Numbered from the stretch's first letter, positions 23,302 through 33,575 are shown. The stretch is DNA of 64,000 bases from Pinirhizobacter soli (GCF_015905305.1 NZ_JADZLQ010000001.1:1884599-1948598), one strand, 5' to 3'. Program-made: numbers and translations. Notes: generated from the sequence alone by a model not told the origin.

Positions 23302-24288
23302 ATGAAGACAAGCCACGGCGGCGAATGCTGGGTCATCACCGACGGGGCCGCGGGCAACGAGCGTCAGGCCATGGCCCTTGCCCAGACGACGGGACTCATC
23401 ATCCGGCCCTTCCGCGTGCAACTTCGCCGTCCTTGGGCCTGGGCGGCGCCCCGTCTGTTGCCGGCCTCGCTGCTGGCCTTGGCTCCAGTGCAGCGTGCGC
23501 AGTTCCGCCCGCCCTGGCCACGCGTGGTGATCGGCTGCGGACGTGCCTCGGCGATGCTCACCCGCCTGGTCGGGCAGCTGAGCGACCGGCGCACCTACAC
23601 CGTGCAGATCCTCGATCCGCGGCTGGACACCCGCTACTGGAATCTCGTGGTGGCGCCGGTGCACGACGAGCTGAAAGCCGCCAACGTGATTCAGATGACC
23701 GGCTCGCTCAATCCCATCGACGACACCTGGCTGGCCGAGGGACGGGAAGCATGTCCTACCCTGGGCGACCTTCCCAAACCGCGGCGGACGATCCTGCTGG
23801 GGGGCGAACGCCGCGGCATCGAGCTTGGCGCGCCCTACGCCAGGCAGTTGGTGGAGAGCCTGCGCGCCATGGCCGCCCGCGAAGGCGGCAGCTTCATGAT
23901 CTCAAGTTCCCGGCGCACGCCAGCGGCCTTTCGCGATGCCGTCGTCTCAGGCCTCGCCGATTTCCCCGGCCATGTGTGGACGGGCGGCGATGACGCCGGC
24001 AATCCCTATGCCGGATACCTGGGTTGGGCCGACTCGCTGGTGGTAACGCCCGATTCGGTGAACATGCTTTCCGAAGCCTGTGCCACCGGTCGCCCGGTGC
24101 GCACGCTGGTCACCGCGCCTTTGCCGGCAAAACTGGCCCGCCTGCATGCCACCTTGCGCTCGCGCAACCTGCTGGGCGACCTGGACGACCGCCTGCCCTC
24201 GAGTTTCACGCCGCTTCGGGAAACCCAGCGCGTCGGCCTGGAACTGCGCCGGCGCATGCTTGAATACGTGGGTCCGGTCGCTAGCTGA
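23302..24288 (+). CDS. Mitochondrial fission ELM1-like family protein
   Basis: A 328-residue protein of the family named after plant ELM1, common in proteobacteria and resembling a GT-B glycosyltransferase. Recognisable segments are CWVITDGAAGNERQAMALAQ, VVIGCGRASAML, VQILDPRLDTRYWNLVVAP, FMISSSRRTP, and YLGWADSLVVTPDSVNMLSE. The bacterial function is not established; many copies lie beside LPS genes, as here. ATG 23302 is chosen because a TACAAT box ends just upstream; the ATG at 23263 precedes that promoter. The 3' end overlaps that of convergent glnE by eight bases. Confidence 0.85.
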   Translation: MKTSHGGECWVITDGAAGNERQAMALAQTTGLIIRPFRVQLRRPWAWAAPRLLPASLLALAPVQRAQFRPPWPRVVIGCGRASAMLTRLVGQLSDRRTYTVQILDPRLDTRYWNLVVAPVHDELKAANVIQMTGSLNPIDDTWLAEGREACPTLGDLPKPRRTILLGGERRGIELGAPYARQLVESLRAMAAREGGSFMISSSRRTPAAFRDAVVSGLADFPGHVWTGGDDAGNPYAGYLGWADSLVVTPDSVNMLSEACATGRPVRTLVTAPLPAKLARLHATLRSRNLLGDLDDRLPSSFTPLRETQRVGLELRRRMLEYVGPVAS

Positions 24289-27130
24289 AGACGAACCCGG
24301 CGCTGGCGGCAACCGCCAGCACCTGCGCCGCCGCTTCATCCAGCGCCGCCTCACGGGGGGCAAGCCGGGGGCGTCCATCAAGCGTGCAGGCCAGTGCTCG
24401 CGACAGGAACAGCCCGTGTGCGCGTTCGAGCAGGCCGGCATCGGTCGCTGCCAGCGCACCGGCATCGACCAGCCAGGTGAGCAACGCTGGAGTGCTGCTG
24501 GGTATCGCCTGGACCGTGGCGCTGGTGGCTGCATGAGCAAGCACCAGCCCTTGCGACAGGAATTCGATATCGAGCAGGGTTCCGGCACCCTGCTTCAGAT
24601 CCAGGCGCGTGGTGTCCGAACGGTCGCGTTCCTGGCGCCAGCGCGAACGCATGGCGGCCACTTCGGTGCGCACGGTGGCGCCATCGCGCGGGCGCCGCAA
24701 GATGGCCTCGCGCAGGGCGTCGAACGGGGCATGCAGGGTTGCATCGCCGGCGATACCGCGCGCGCGCACCAGCGCCTGGTGCTCCCACGTCCATGCGCGC
24801 TCGTTCTGGTAGCCGGCAAAGGCATCGACGCTTGTCACCAGCAGGCCCTTCGCCCCGTCCGGACGCAGCCGGGTATCGATCTCGTACAACTTGCCGCCGC
24901 GGGTAAGCGCACCCAACCAGTGCACGATGCGCTGGGCCAGGCGCTGGTACCACTGCGCGCCGTCCAACGGACGCGCACCGTCGCTGCGTGCGGTGGCTCG
25001 CGCACCGTCATAGACGAACACCAGGTCAAGGTCGGAGGCGAAGCCCAGCTCCGCGCCGCCGAGGCTGCCGTAGCCGAGCACGGCAAAGCCGGTACCTTCG
25101 CCGGGCAGGCTGCCGTGCTGCGCCTTCAGTTCACGCTCGGCCATCGACAGCACGGCAGCGACCACCGCCTCGGCGAGCGCGGCAAGGCGCCGCGACGTGG
25201 CTGCGGCGTCGGCGCGATCATCGCTGAAGGCAAGCCCTAATCGGAAGCCGATGCTCGACTGCAGTTCGTTCAGTCGATCCAGCTCGCCTTCGGCGTCGCG
25301 CTCGTCCAGTGCCGACAGCGCACGGCCGATCTCTGCCGCGACGTCGGTGCGCTTGAGCGGCAACTGGTCGATGCGCGGATCCAGTACGTCGTCCAGCAAC
25401 AGCGGCTGGCCGATGATCTTTTCGGCCAGGAACGCGCTGCGCGCGAACACCGCGACCAGCCGCCGTCGCGCGGCCGGCTGTTCTTCGAGCAAGGCCAAGT
25501 AGGACGACCGTCGCGCCACGGCTTGCACCAGCCGGCAAAGCCGCGAAAGCACCGTCGCCGGTTCCGACGACTCACGCGCTGCGGCGATCAGCTGCGGCAT
25601 CAGGCGGTCCAGCCGCTCGCTCGAACGGGTAGACATCGAACGCACCGCCGCTCCGCGCGGAAGGCTCAGCAGTACGTCCACCGCTTCAGGCGTGGGTGGG
25701 AACCCTGCCTCTGCGAGGTTGGCCGCTTCCAGTTCGCCGGCCCGCGCCTTGCGCCAGAGGTCCGCATCGATCGCTGGCACCACGGCGGCACTGCCACCCT
25801 GGGGCACCAGCACGGCGGCAAACTCGGCCGACACCAGCTCGCGGTGGGCGGTGAGTTCCACTTCCAGCGAAGGCCAGTCGGCATAGCCCAGTCCCAGCGC
25901 GATCCGTTCACGGGAAAGATCGTCGTCGGGGACGTCGTGGGTCTGCGCGTCGCGCAACATCTGCACGCGGTTTTCCAGCCGGCGCAGGAACAGGTAGGCC
26001 TCGCGCAACGGCTTGGCGCGTCCGGCGGGAATATGCCCGCGCGCTTCGCAGGCAGTGAGCGCGGGCAACAGGCCACGTACGCGCAAGGCCGGATCGCGGC
26101 CGCCGCGGATCATTTGCGTCAGCTGCACGATGAATTCGATTTCGCGGATACCGCCCGGCCCCAGCTTCAGGTTGCCGGCAAGGTCCTTGCGCACCACCTC
26201 CGCGTCGATCAACGCCTTCATCTCGCGCAGCCCGGCGAAGGCCGTGTAATCGAGATAGCGGCGATACACGAAGGGTCGCAGCATGTCCTGCAGTTGCCGG
26301 CCCGCCGTGCGGTCGCCTGCCACGGGACGCGCCTTGATCCATGCATAGCGCTCCCAGTCGCGGCCTTCGCGCTGGTAGTACTGCTCCATGGCGGCAAAGG
26401 GCAACGCCAGGCGGCCGGCGTTGCCGAAGGGGCGCAGGCGCAAATCCACGCGCGCGCAGATACCGTCGCTGGTGGGTTCGGCCAGCAGGCGCACCAGCTG
26501 GCGGCCGAGACGGACGAAATATTCGTTGTTGTCGAGCGGACGGGGGCCATCACTCTGGCCGCCGTTGGGATAGGCCAGCACCAGGTCGATGTCGGAGGAG
26601 AAGTTCAGCTCCGACCCGCCGAGCTTGCCGAAGCCCACCACCACAAGCCGCTGTTCCTCTCCCGAAGCATCGCGCGCCTTGCCGTAGCGCCGGGCCATGG
26701 CGCGCTCGCTCCAGGCCAGGCTCACCCCCAACAAGGCTTCGTAAAGCTGGCTGGTGGCTGCGAGGGTTTCGCCCACGTCGTCCAAGCCATTGACGTCGCG
26801 GAAGACCAGGCGAAGCGCCTCGGCATGGCGGAAGCGGCGCAGGTTGGCCAGTGCCTGGGTTTCGTCGTCGGGGAGCTGCAAAGCCTCGATTCGCGCGGAA
26901 GCATCGGCGCCGGAGCGAAGGCGTTCGATGCCCGCCGGCGCCAGCCATTCGGGATGTCGCCGCAGGACGTCGAAGGCGTAGTCGCTGGCCAGCAGCAGTT
27001 GGCGCAGGCGTTCGGTGACGCCCGCATCATCGTGAACCGCCACGCCCATGGCGCGGCAGCGCGCCATCAGGTCGGCCAGGCGGCCATCGACGAGGGCGCG
27101 GAGTTCGGGAGAAGGACTGGGCTGGGGCAT
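24281..27130 (-). CDS. glnE: Bifunctional glutamine synthetase adenylyltransferase/deadenylase
   Basis: A 949-residue enzyme that adds or removes AMP on glutamine synthetase according to nitrogen status signalled by PII. It has two nucleotidyltransferase domains. The N-terminal one carries VVGFGKLGGSELNFSSDID (around residue 160). The C-terminal one carries VLGYGSLGGAELGFASDLD (around 690). Helical regulatory segments lie between and after them. Both metal-binding SDxD motifs are intact, so both activities should be present. Length and domain order are normal. The predicted -10 box CACAAT ends eight bases before the ATG, so the transcript is probably nearly leaderless. Confidence 0.97.
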   Translation of the reverse strand: MPQPSPSPELRALVDGRLADLMARCRAMGVAVHDDAGVTERLRQLLLASDYAFDVLRRHPEWLAPAGIERLRSGADASARIEALQLPDDETQALANLRRFRHAEALRLVFRDVNGLDDVGETLAATSQLYEALLGVSLAWSERAMARRYGKARDASGEEQRLVVVGFGKLGGSELNFSSDIDLVLAYPNGGQSDGPRPLDNNEYFVRLGRQLVRLLAEPTSDGICARVDLRLRPFGNAGRLALPFAAMEQYYQREGRDWERYAWIKARPVAGDRTAGRQLQDMLRPFVYRRYLDYTAFAGLREMKALIDAEVVRKDLAGNLKLGPGGIREIEFIVQLTQMIRGGRDPALRVRGLLPALTACEARGHIPAGRAKPLREAYLFLRRLENRVQMLRDAQTHDVPDDDLSRERIALGLGYADWPSLEVELTAHRELVSAEFAAVLVPQGGSAAVVPAIDADLWRKARAGELEAANLAEAGFPPTPEAVDVLLSLPRGAAVRSMSTRSSERLDRLMPQLIAAARESSEPATVLSRLCRLVQAVARRSSYLALLEEQPAARRRLVAVFARSAFLAEKIIGQPLLLDDVLDPRIDQLPLKRTDVAAEIGRALSALDERDAEGELDRLNELQSSIGFRLGLAFSDDRADAAATSRRLAALAEAVVAAVLSMAERELKAQHGSLPGEGTGFAVLGYGSLGGAELGFASDLDLVFVYDGARATARSDGARPLDGAQWYQRLAQRIVHWLGALTRGGKLYEIDTRLRPDGAKGLLVTSVDAFAGYQNERAWTWEHQALVRARGIAGDATLHAPFDALREAILRRPRDGATVRTEVAAMRSRWRQERDRSDTTRLDLKQGAGTLLDIEFLSQGLVLAHAATSATVQAIPSSTPALLTWLVDAGALAATDAGLLERAHGLFLSRALACTLDGRPRLAPREAALDEAAAQVLAVAASAGFVFS

Positions 27131-27138
27131 GGCCGTCC

Positions 27139-27144
27139 ATTGTG
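27139..27144 (-). promoter_or_regulatory. -10 hexamer CACAAT before glnE
   Basis: On the minus strand CACAAT ends eight bases before the glnE ATG, and no Shine-Dalgarno sequence is visible. It belongs to the same near-leaderless pattern as lpxL, folB and dnaG. Confidence 0.4.
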
Positions 27145-27241
27145 CCGTCGATAGGCGGTCAGCGGACAGTCAGTCGACAGGCACATGCAGTTCATGACCC
27201 GTGGGTTACAGTGTCTACCCGTTAGCGTGACAACTTCCGTC

Positions 27242-29143
27242 ATGTCGCAAATTCCTGTCGTAAAATCAAGGTTATGGCGCTGGCGCGTTCTGCGCATCGG
27301 GGTGCCGCTGGCACTGGTCGTGGCGTTGGTATTCCTTACCTCGCTGATCGATGGAAACCCGGGCGTCAGCCCCGGTGTCTGGTATCAGCGCCCGCTGCAC
27401 CTGTTCGCCAATGCCCTGCCGGGGCTGATGGTGGCGATGCTCCTGGTGGTGCTCACGCGCAGGATTTTCCTTTCCTTCGGACTAACCTGCCTGGGGCTGG
27501 GTATCGTCTATGGCGTGAATGCGATCAAGGTGCGCAACCTCGGCTCGCCCCTGGTGCCCGCCGATTTCCGCATGGTTGGCCAGCTCAAGGGGGGCGGCGC
27601 GCATCTTCTGGGCGGTTACCTGCCCGCAAGTCCCTGGCCGTACCTGGCCATCATCACAGCCATCGCCATCGTCTGGGCATTGGCCCGCTACGAGCCACCC
27701 ATGTTCGCCCGTCGCACGCACGGCAAGCGCCTGACCGCGGGCTTTGCCCTGTTGGCGCTGCTGGGCACGCTGTTCGCCGGCCTGCCCGCCTGGGCCCACG
27801 TGTACGACCGCGACCGGCTTGGCATGGAGCCCTGGTCGGCGTCGGCCACCGCGGGACACAACGGCCTGGTGACCATGCTGATGCAGTTCCGCCTGCAGTA
27901 CGCCGGCCAGAAACACAAAGCCGATCCGGACGTCGCCGAGCGCTTCATTGCCGCAAGCGACACGCGCTTGCGTGAGCACATCGCGCAGAGCGCGACGTAC
28001 GACGGCCAAACGCCCGACATCGTGATCGTGCAGAGCGAGTCGTTTTTCGACCCGTCCGTGATCAAGGGGCTGGAGGCCAACAACTTCGCACCCAACCTGC
28101 ACAGCCTGGCCGAGCGCTCCGCCTCAGGCTCGCTGCATGTACCTACCTTCGGCGGCGGCACCATCCGCACCGAGTTCGAAGTGCTCACCGGCCTGTCGCT
28201 GCGTTACTTCGCCGACATGCAGTTCCCCTACCTGCAACTCAACACCAAGGTGATCCCGGGGATGGTGCGTACCTTGCGCTCGCATGGCTACGAAACCATC
28301 GCTGTGCACGGCAACGATGGCAGCTTCTGGAATCGCAATACAGCCTTCAAGGCGCTGGGCTTCGACAGGTTCATCACGCAGCCGCAGTTCCCGCGCGGCT
28401 TCAAGGTCGATGGCAACTACATGGCCGACAGCGCGATGACGGATGAAATCATGTCGCAGCTGAAAGACTCCGGGCCGCCACGGCTGGTGTTCGCCATCAG
28501 CATGGAAGCGCACGGGCCGTACGACACCAATCCCAATATCGATGTGGCCGAACGCGATGCCATTCCGGTACCTGATGGCGTGGATGGCAAGGCCAAGCTC
28601 GACCTGCAGAACTACATCTATCACATGCGCCATGCCGACGCCGAGCTCGGCCGCCTGGCGGATCTTCTGTCCAAGCGCGAGCGCCCCGCCCTATTGCTGT
28701 TCTACGGCGACCACTTGCCGGCGCTGATCGACACCTACAACACCGCAGGCTTCATCAACGGCCAACCGATGCTTACCCAGCCGGTACCGTGGATTCTCTT
28801 CGATACGCGAGTGGACAAGAACGTGAAGCAGGACATGGCCGCATGGGCGTTGCCGGGCATGGTGCTTGACCGGGCCGGCATCCACGATGATCCGTACTTC
28901 GCGCTCACCCAGGTGGTGGCGCCGGTACTGGCGGCGCTTACCCGCGCCCCTGACGCACCGCCGCCGGATGAGGACGCCGTGCAGAAGGACGACGACAACG
29001 GCATGGGCAACGTGGCGCAGCTGCGCCTGCGCGGCAAGCTGGACAAACTGATGGCGCAGTTCGCTTCGCCGATGGATGCGGCCGCCTTGGCCCGACAGAA
29101 GACAGCAGCGGATGAAGCCGCGGCAGCAGGCGCACGCCAGTAA
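27242..29143 (+). CDS. LTA synthase family sulfatase-fold membrane protein
   Basis: A 633-residue protein with about five N-terminal membrane helices (residues ~15-190) and a periplasmic sulfatase-like domain. The domain begins IVIVQSESFFDPSV, where the Glu is a metal ligand. It continues with the nucleophile region FGGGTIRTEFEVLTGLSLR (Thr), VHGNDGSFWNRN and LLFYGDHLPAL. Relatives transfer phosphoglycerol or phosphoethanolamine (LtaS, OpgB), so it may modify periplasmic glucans or LPS. ATG 27242 is favoured. ATGs at 27185 and 27194 are also open, but 27242 is better placed behind a TTACAGT-type promoter. Confidence 0.88.
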   Translation: MSQIPVVKSRLWRWRVLRIGVPLALVVALVFLTSLIDGNPGVSPGVWYQRPLHLFANALPGLMVAMLLVVLTRRIFLSFGLTCLGLGIVYGVNAIKVRNLGSPLVPADFRMVGQLKGGGAHLLGGYLPASPWPYLAIITAIAIVWALARYEPPMFARRTHGKRLTAGFALLALLGTLFAGLPAWAHVYDRDRLGMEPWSASATAGHNGLVTMLMQFRLQYAGQKHKADPDVAERFIAASDTRLREHIAQSATYDGQTPDIVIVQSESFFDPSVIKGLEANNFAPNLHSLAERSASGSLHVPTFGGGTIRTEFEVLTGLSLRYFADMQFPYLQLNTKVIPGMVRTLRSHGYETIAVHGNDGSFWNRNTAFKALGFDRFITQPQFPRGFKVDGNYMADSAMTDEIMSQLKDSGPPRLVFAISMEAHGPYDTNPNIDVAERDAIPVPDGVDGKAKLDLQNYIYHMRHADAELGRLADLLSKRERPALLLFYGDHLPALIDTYNTAGFINGQPMLTQPVPWILFDTRVDKNVKQDMAAWALPGMVLDRAGIHDDPYFALTQVVAPVLAALTRAPDAPPPDEDAVQKDDDNGMGNVAQLRLRGKLDKLMAQFASPMDAAALARQKTAADEAAAAGARQ

Positions 29144-29165
29144 GTCATCGCCACAGTACGGGCAT

Positions 29166-29200
29166 AAAAAAAACCCCCGCCGAAGCGGGGGTTTTGTTTT
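29166..29200. terminator. Bidirectional intrinsic terminator between the LTA-synthase-like gene and groL
   Basis: AAACCCCCGC (29171-29180) and GCGGGGGTTT (29185-29194) pair around CGAA, with A and T runs outside. It lies between two convergent stop codons and serves both. Confidence 0.93.
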
Positions 29201-29216
29201 CAGCGGAAGGGCGGGA

Positions 29217-30890
<1,674 letters not shown>

Positions 30891-30923
30891 TTAGGTTTTT
30901 ACGGAGTGCGGGAGAGGCGGGAT

Positions 30924-31217
30924 TCAGCCTTCGATCACCGCAACGATGTCGTCTTCCTTAAGGAAAACGAGCTCTTCACCGTCGATCTTGATTTCCTGGC
31001 CGGCGTACTTGCCGAACAGCACGGTTTCGCCTTCCTTCACCGACATCGGGCGGACGTTGCCGTCTTCCAGGATGCGACCGGTGCCGGCGGCGATGACCTT
31101 GCCGCGGGTGGGCTTCTCGGTGGCGTTGTCAGGAATGACGATGCCGCCAGCGGACATGCGCTCTTCTTCGAGGCGCTTGACGATGACGCGGTCGTGCAAC
31201 GGACGCAGCTTGCTCAT
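30924..31217 (-). CDS. groS: 10 kDa co-chaperonin GroES
   Basis: A 97-residue GroES, the heptameric lid of GroEL. The N-terminus reads [22 protein letters not shown], with the mobile-loop and roof segments [19 protein letters not shown] and [20 protein letters not shown]. It is the first gene of the groESL operon. A GGAGTGAACC ribosome-binding region precedes the ATG, and the CIRCE operator lies 48 bases upstream. Confidence 0.99.
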   Translation of the reverse strand: MSKLRPLHDRVIVKRLEEERMSAGGIVIPDNATEKPTRGKVIAAGTGRILEDGNVRPMSVKEGETVLFGKYAGQEIKIDGEELVFLKEDDIVAVIEG

Positions 31218-31265
31218 GGTTCACTCCACTAAGTGGTTGATGGTGAAAGAAAATGGTGTCGCCTG

Positions 31266-31292
31266 TTAGCACTTGCCATGGGCGAGTGCTAG
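31266..31292 (-). promoter_or_regulatory. CIRCE operator of groESL (HrcA site)
   Basis: TTAGCACTT (31266-31274), nine spacer bases, then GAGTGCTAG (31284-31292) matches the CIRCE consensus TTAGCACTC-N9-GAGTGCTAA with two end-position differences. It overlaps the expected transcription start of groES, so HrcA bound here would block initiation until heat stress. Confidence 0.93.
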
Positions 31293-31293
31293 A

Positions 31294-31322
31294 AGTTTAG
31301 CCGCAGTTCGTCCATGGCGGAA
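31294..31322 (-). promoter_or_regulatory. groESL promoter
   Basis: On the minus strand TTCCGC (31322-31317) and TAAACT (31299-31294) are separated by 17 bases. This places the start inside the CIRCE element, as in other HrcA-regulated groESL operons. Confidence 0.5.
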
Positions 31323-31581
31323 GAAGCGGGGCGCGGGTAGCTAATGGCGGCGCGTGGGCGTGGTTCAAGGGGTGCATGGCCCAAAGACGACCGATTCTTC
31401 ACGGCGACCCCGTCGCAGGCGGACGAGATGACGTCCTGGGAGGAGCCCCTGATCGGGCATGGCGGGCGCGTCTTAGTGGCCTTCACTGGCAGCCCGTGTC
31501 GGACAGTTTTGCGGCGATTCGAATAGGAAGGGCACGCCACGCTTCCTAGCATGTCAATCCATGCCCCTTGTGGAAGAAGCC
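31323..31581. other. Spacer between groESL promoter and the pilus operon
   Basis: About 260 bases without a credible gene. Short open frames exist on both strands but lack ribosome-binding sites and family features. The last ~60 bases become more AT-rich (around 31505-31535) and probably hold the pilus promoter, although no clear hexamers stand out. Confidence 0.45.
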
Positions 31582-32328
31582 ATGCGATTGGTTCCCGCTC
31601 CCTGTTTCCCGTCCCTGCAGTTGATGTTCATCATCTTCGGCTGCCTCCTTGCAGGTACGGCCCGTGCAGGCATCACCCTGGACAGCATGCATGCCTACCT
31701 GGCGCCCAACCGCAGTACCGGCGAGCTCACCGTCTACAACATGAGCCCGATCACTGCCTATGTCCGGGTCGACGTGATCGAAATGACGGTCAAGGGCGAC
31801 GAATTGGGCGCGGTACCCGGCGAAGCGGAAAAAGCCATGCTGGCGAGTCCCAACCGCCTGATCGTGCCAGCGGGCGGCCGCCAGGTCGTGCGCCTGATCG
31901 CCCTGGGTGAGCGCGATCATGAACGGTATTTTCGTGTGCGTTTCGTTCCCGTGGCACCAAAAAAAGCCGATGGTTTCGCCATATCGGACGAAGATGAAAG
32001 CGAGGCCTCCAAGGCCATCCATGCCCAGTTGAACATCCAGGTGGGCTACGGCGCGCGAGTGGTCGTTGCTCCGCGCTCACCCAAGTTCGCTACGCGCATT
32101 GTGCCCGTCGAGGGCGGCCACGTGATCCACAACGACGGCGACAGCACGATCTATCTCGCGGGCCATCGTTCATGCCGCCGTGGATCGCATGACTGCACGG
32201 AACAACCTGTCGAGCGAGTCGATCCCCTTGGCAGTCTTCTGCTGGCCAACGAACCAGGGCGCTATCGCTCGTTCGATCTAAAGGAAGGAGCAGCCGCAAT
32301 TCCAAAGACCATCGGCGACAACGACTGA
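31582..32328 (+). CDS. CS1-type pilus periplasmic chaperone (CooB-like)
   Basis: A 248-residue PapD-fold chaperone of the alternate (CS1/class 5) chaperone-usher type, which holds pilins in the periplasm by donor-strand complementation. A signal peptide (QLMFIIFGCLLAGTARA) is followed by an immunoglobulin-like domain with YLAPNRSTGELTVYNMSP and the subunit-binding RLIVPAGGRQVVRLIALG. The second domain has IVPVEGGHVIHNDGDSTIYL and a CRRGSHDC cysteine pair. ATG 31582 (GGAAG site) is preferred over an open ATG at 31561. First gene of the operon, in the same order as CooBACD. Confidence 0.88.
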   Translation: MRLVPAPCFPSLQLMFIIFGCLLAGTARAGITLDSMHAYLAPNRSTGELTVYNMSPITAYVRVDVIEMTVKGDELGAVPGEAEKAMLASPNRLIVPAGGRQVVRLIALGERDHERYFRVRFVPVAPKKADGFAISDEDESEASKAIHAQLNIQVGYGARVVVAPRSPKFATRIVPVEGGHVIHNDGDSTIYLAGHRSCRRGSHDCTEQPVERVDPLGSLLLANEPGRYRSFDLKEGAAAIPKTIGDND

Positions 32329-32377
32329 CGGTAGAGCCGTCCGAAACAACGTTTGAGACGTCCCAACACGAAGCCCC

Positions 32378-32500
32378 ATGAAGCTGAAGCTTGACCCTCA
32401 GAAAGGAGTTTCCCGCACCCTCAAAACCATGGTCCCGTCGATTGAAGACGGGGCCGCCAGAAGCAACTTAAACAACATTGACGAAAGGATTCACTCATGA
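32378..32500 (+). CDS. Possible 40-residue open frame coupled to the first pilin
   Basis: A 40-codon frame starting MKLKLDPQKGVSRTLKTMV lies in the 168-bp gap before the first pilin. Its TGA overlaps the pilin ATG as ATGA, the signature of translational coupling. The upstream GAAG is a weak ribosome-binding site, and the peptide has no signal sequence or recognised family. It may be a leader peptide or pure chance. Confidence 0.25.
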   Translation: MKLKLDPQKGVSRTLKTMVPSIEDGAARSNLNNIDERIHS

Positions 32501-32961
32501 AAATCAACCCTATCGCCCTCGCTCTTTGCCTTGGCTTGGCACCGATCGCTGCTGCCGCGGCCGCACCGGTCGAGCAACTCCTGAAGTTCAAGACCGTGCT
32601 GCCCGCGGATGACTTCAAGATCGCTCCGACCACCGCGTGGCCAGCGGCAACAGCCACCACCGATCTTGCCTATGACAAGACCAAGGATACGTTCACTGCC
32701 TATACGAACCAAGTGGGCATCACCAGCGCCACACAGAACGTTACGGCCAGGCTGGAAAACACTGCCGCTCTGGTAGCCGGCCCCAACAGTATCCCGGTGG
32801 AGGTGAAATTGGGCGGCAAGGTGCTTACGACGACAGCGCAGCAGATACATCCCAAAGGCGCCGCCGAGGTCAAGTACCCGCTTAACATTATTCCCACGGG
32901 AAAGGGTCACGTCGCCGGCACCTACACAGGTGAGGTCGTACTGATATTCGACGGCGTCTAA
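32497..32961 (+). CDS. CS1-type fimbrial major subunit 1
   Basis: A 154-residue major pilin of the CS1/CFA-I family (Fimbrial_CS1). A signal peptide (MKINPIALALCLGLAPIAAA) is followed by the N-terminal donor strand VEQLLKFKTVLPADDFKI. The body includes WPAATATTDLAYDKTKD, ARLENTAALV, and the C-terminal strand GTYTGEVVLIFDGV shared by all CS1 pilins. An AAAGGA site lies seven bases before the ATG. A strong intrinsic terminator follows the stop, so most transcripts should end here. This makes it the likely most abundant shaft subunit. Confidence 0.92.
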   Translation: MKINPIALALCLGLAPIAAAAAAPVEQLLKFKTVLPADDFKIAPTTAWPAATATTDLAYDKTKDTFTAYTNQVGITSATQNVTARLENTAALVAGPNSIPVEVKLGGKVLTTTAQQIHPKGAAEVKYPLNIIPTGKGHVAGTYTGEVVLIFDGV

Positions 32962-32968
32962 AACCATG

Positions 32969-33001
32969 CATCAGGTCGAATAAATCGATCTGATGTTTTT
33001 T
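32969..33001 (+). terminator. Intrinsic terminator between the two pilin genes
   Basis: CATCAGGTCGA (32969-32979) pairs with TCGATCTGATG (32985-32995) over 11 positions, one of them G-T, around the loop ATAAA. Six T follow (32996-33001). It sits inside the operon, seven bases after the first pilin's stop, and would attenuate transcription of all later pilus genes. Confidence 0.88.
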
Positions 33002-33030
33002 GCGGATCATCAGAATGAAAGGAATCACCC

Positions 33031-33498
33031 GTGAAGATCAATCACATGGCCCTCGCCATTTGTCTTGGCATGGTGCCGATCACCAACGCCGCGTCTACTC
33101 CAGTCGAGCAGACATTGAAGTTTCGTGCGGCGGTACCTGCGGATGAGTTCAAGATCGAACCGGGCACGCCGTGGCCGGCGGCCGGCGTGGTCACGGAATT
33201 CAAATATGACAAAGTCAGAAACCAATTCACCCGTTATACAAACTCCCTCACTATTACCAGTTTGGGGCATGACGTCACGGCGAAGATTGAATCCTTTGGC
33301 GCACTCTCGGACGGGACAAACAAAATATGGCTATCTGTGTCGGTGGCGGGGAAGCCGCTGTCCCCGACGCCAAAGCTAATCCACTCCAAGGGTCCGAATG
33401 CGGAAACCTACGAGCTGGATATCGTCCCGACACCAACAGGCACACCAAAGGCCGGCACTTATACGGGCGACATTGTGTTGATCTTCGACGGCGTTTAA
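33031..33498 (+). CDS. CS1-type fimbrial major subunit 2 (paralogue)
   Basis: A 155-residue paralogue of the upstream pilin, with matching signal peptide, VEQTLKFRAAVPADEFKI donor strand, ENAETYELDIVPTP region and GTYTGDIVLIFDGV end. Even the untranslated AAAGGA-ATCAC start region is duplicated, which indicates a tandem duplication. It begins with GTG instead of ATG and lies behind an intrinsic terminator, so it should be made in lower amounts than subunit 1. It may be an adaptor, or a variant shaft protein used as antigenic or length control. It is also the more AT-rich of the two. Confidence 0.9.
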   Translation: MKINHMALAICLGMVPITNAASTPVEQTLKFRAAVPADEFKIEPGTPWPAAGVVTEFKYDKVRNQFTRYTNSLTITSLGHDVTAKIESFGALSDGTNKIWLSVSVAGKPLSPTPKLIHSKGPNAETYELDIVPTPTGTPKAGTYTGDIVLIFDGV

Positions 33499-33523
33499 AC
33501 GGCCCCGGGTCGATTTAGATAGG

Positions 33524-33575
33524 CCTGGCATTTTTCTTTGGCTGGCGCCTGACGCGGACGGGCCAGGTTTTCTTT
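33524..33575 (+). terminator. Terminator-like hairpin between pilin 2 and the usher
   Basis: CCTGGC (33524-33529) and GCCAGG (33562-33567) can close a long hairpin, with GGCTGGCGCC inside it, followed by TTTTCTTT. It is weaker than the 32969 terminator. It would provide a second step-down before the usher gene. Confidence 0.45.

Noticed and set aside
25523..27154. A 543-codon open frame antisense to glnE
   Set aside because: Shadow of the glnE codon pattern; no ribosome-binding site and no recognisable domain.
31289..31552. An 87-codon open frame on the minus strand between groES and the pilus operon
   Set aside because: It overlaps the CIRCE/promoter region, has no ribosome-binding site and no domain. 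It is treated as non-coding.
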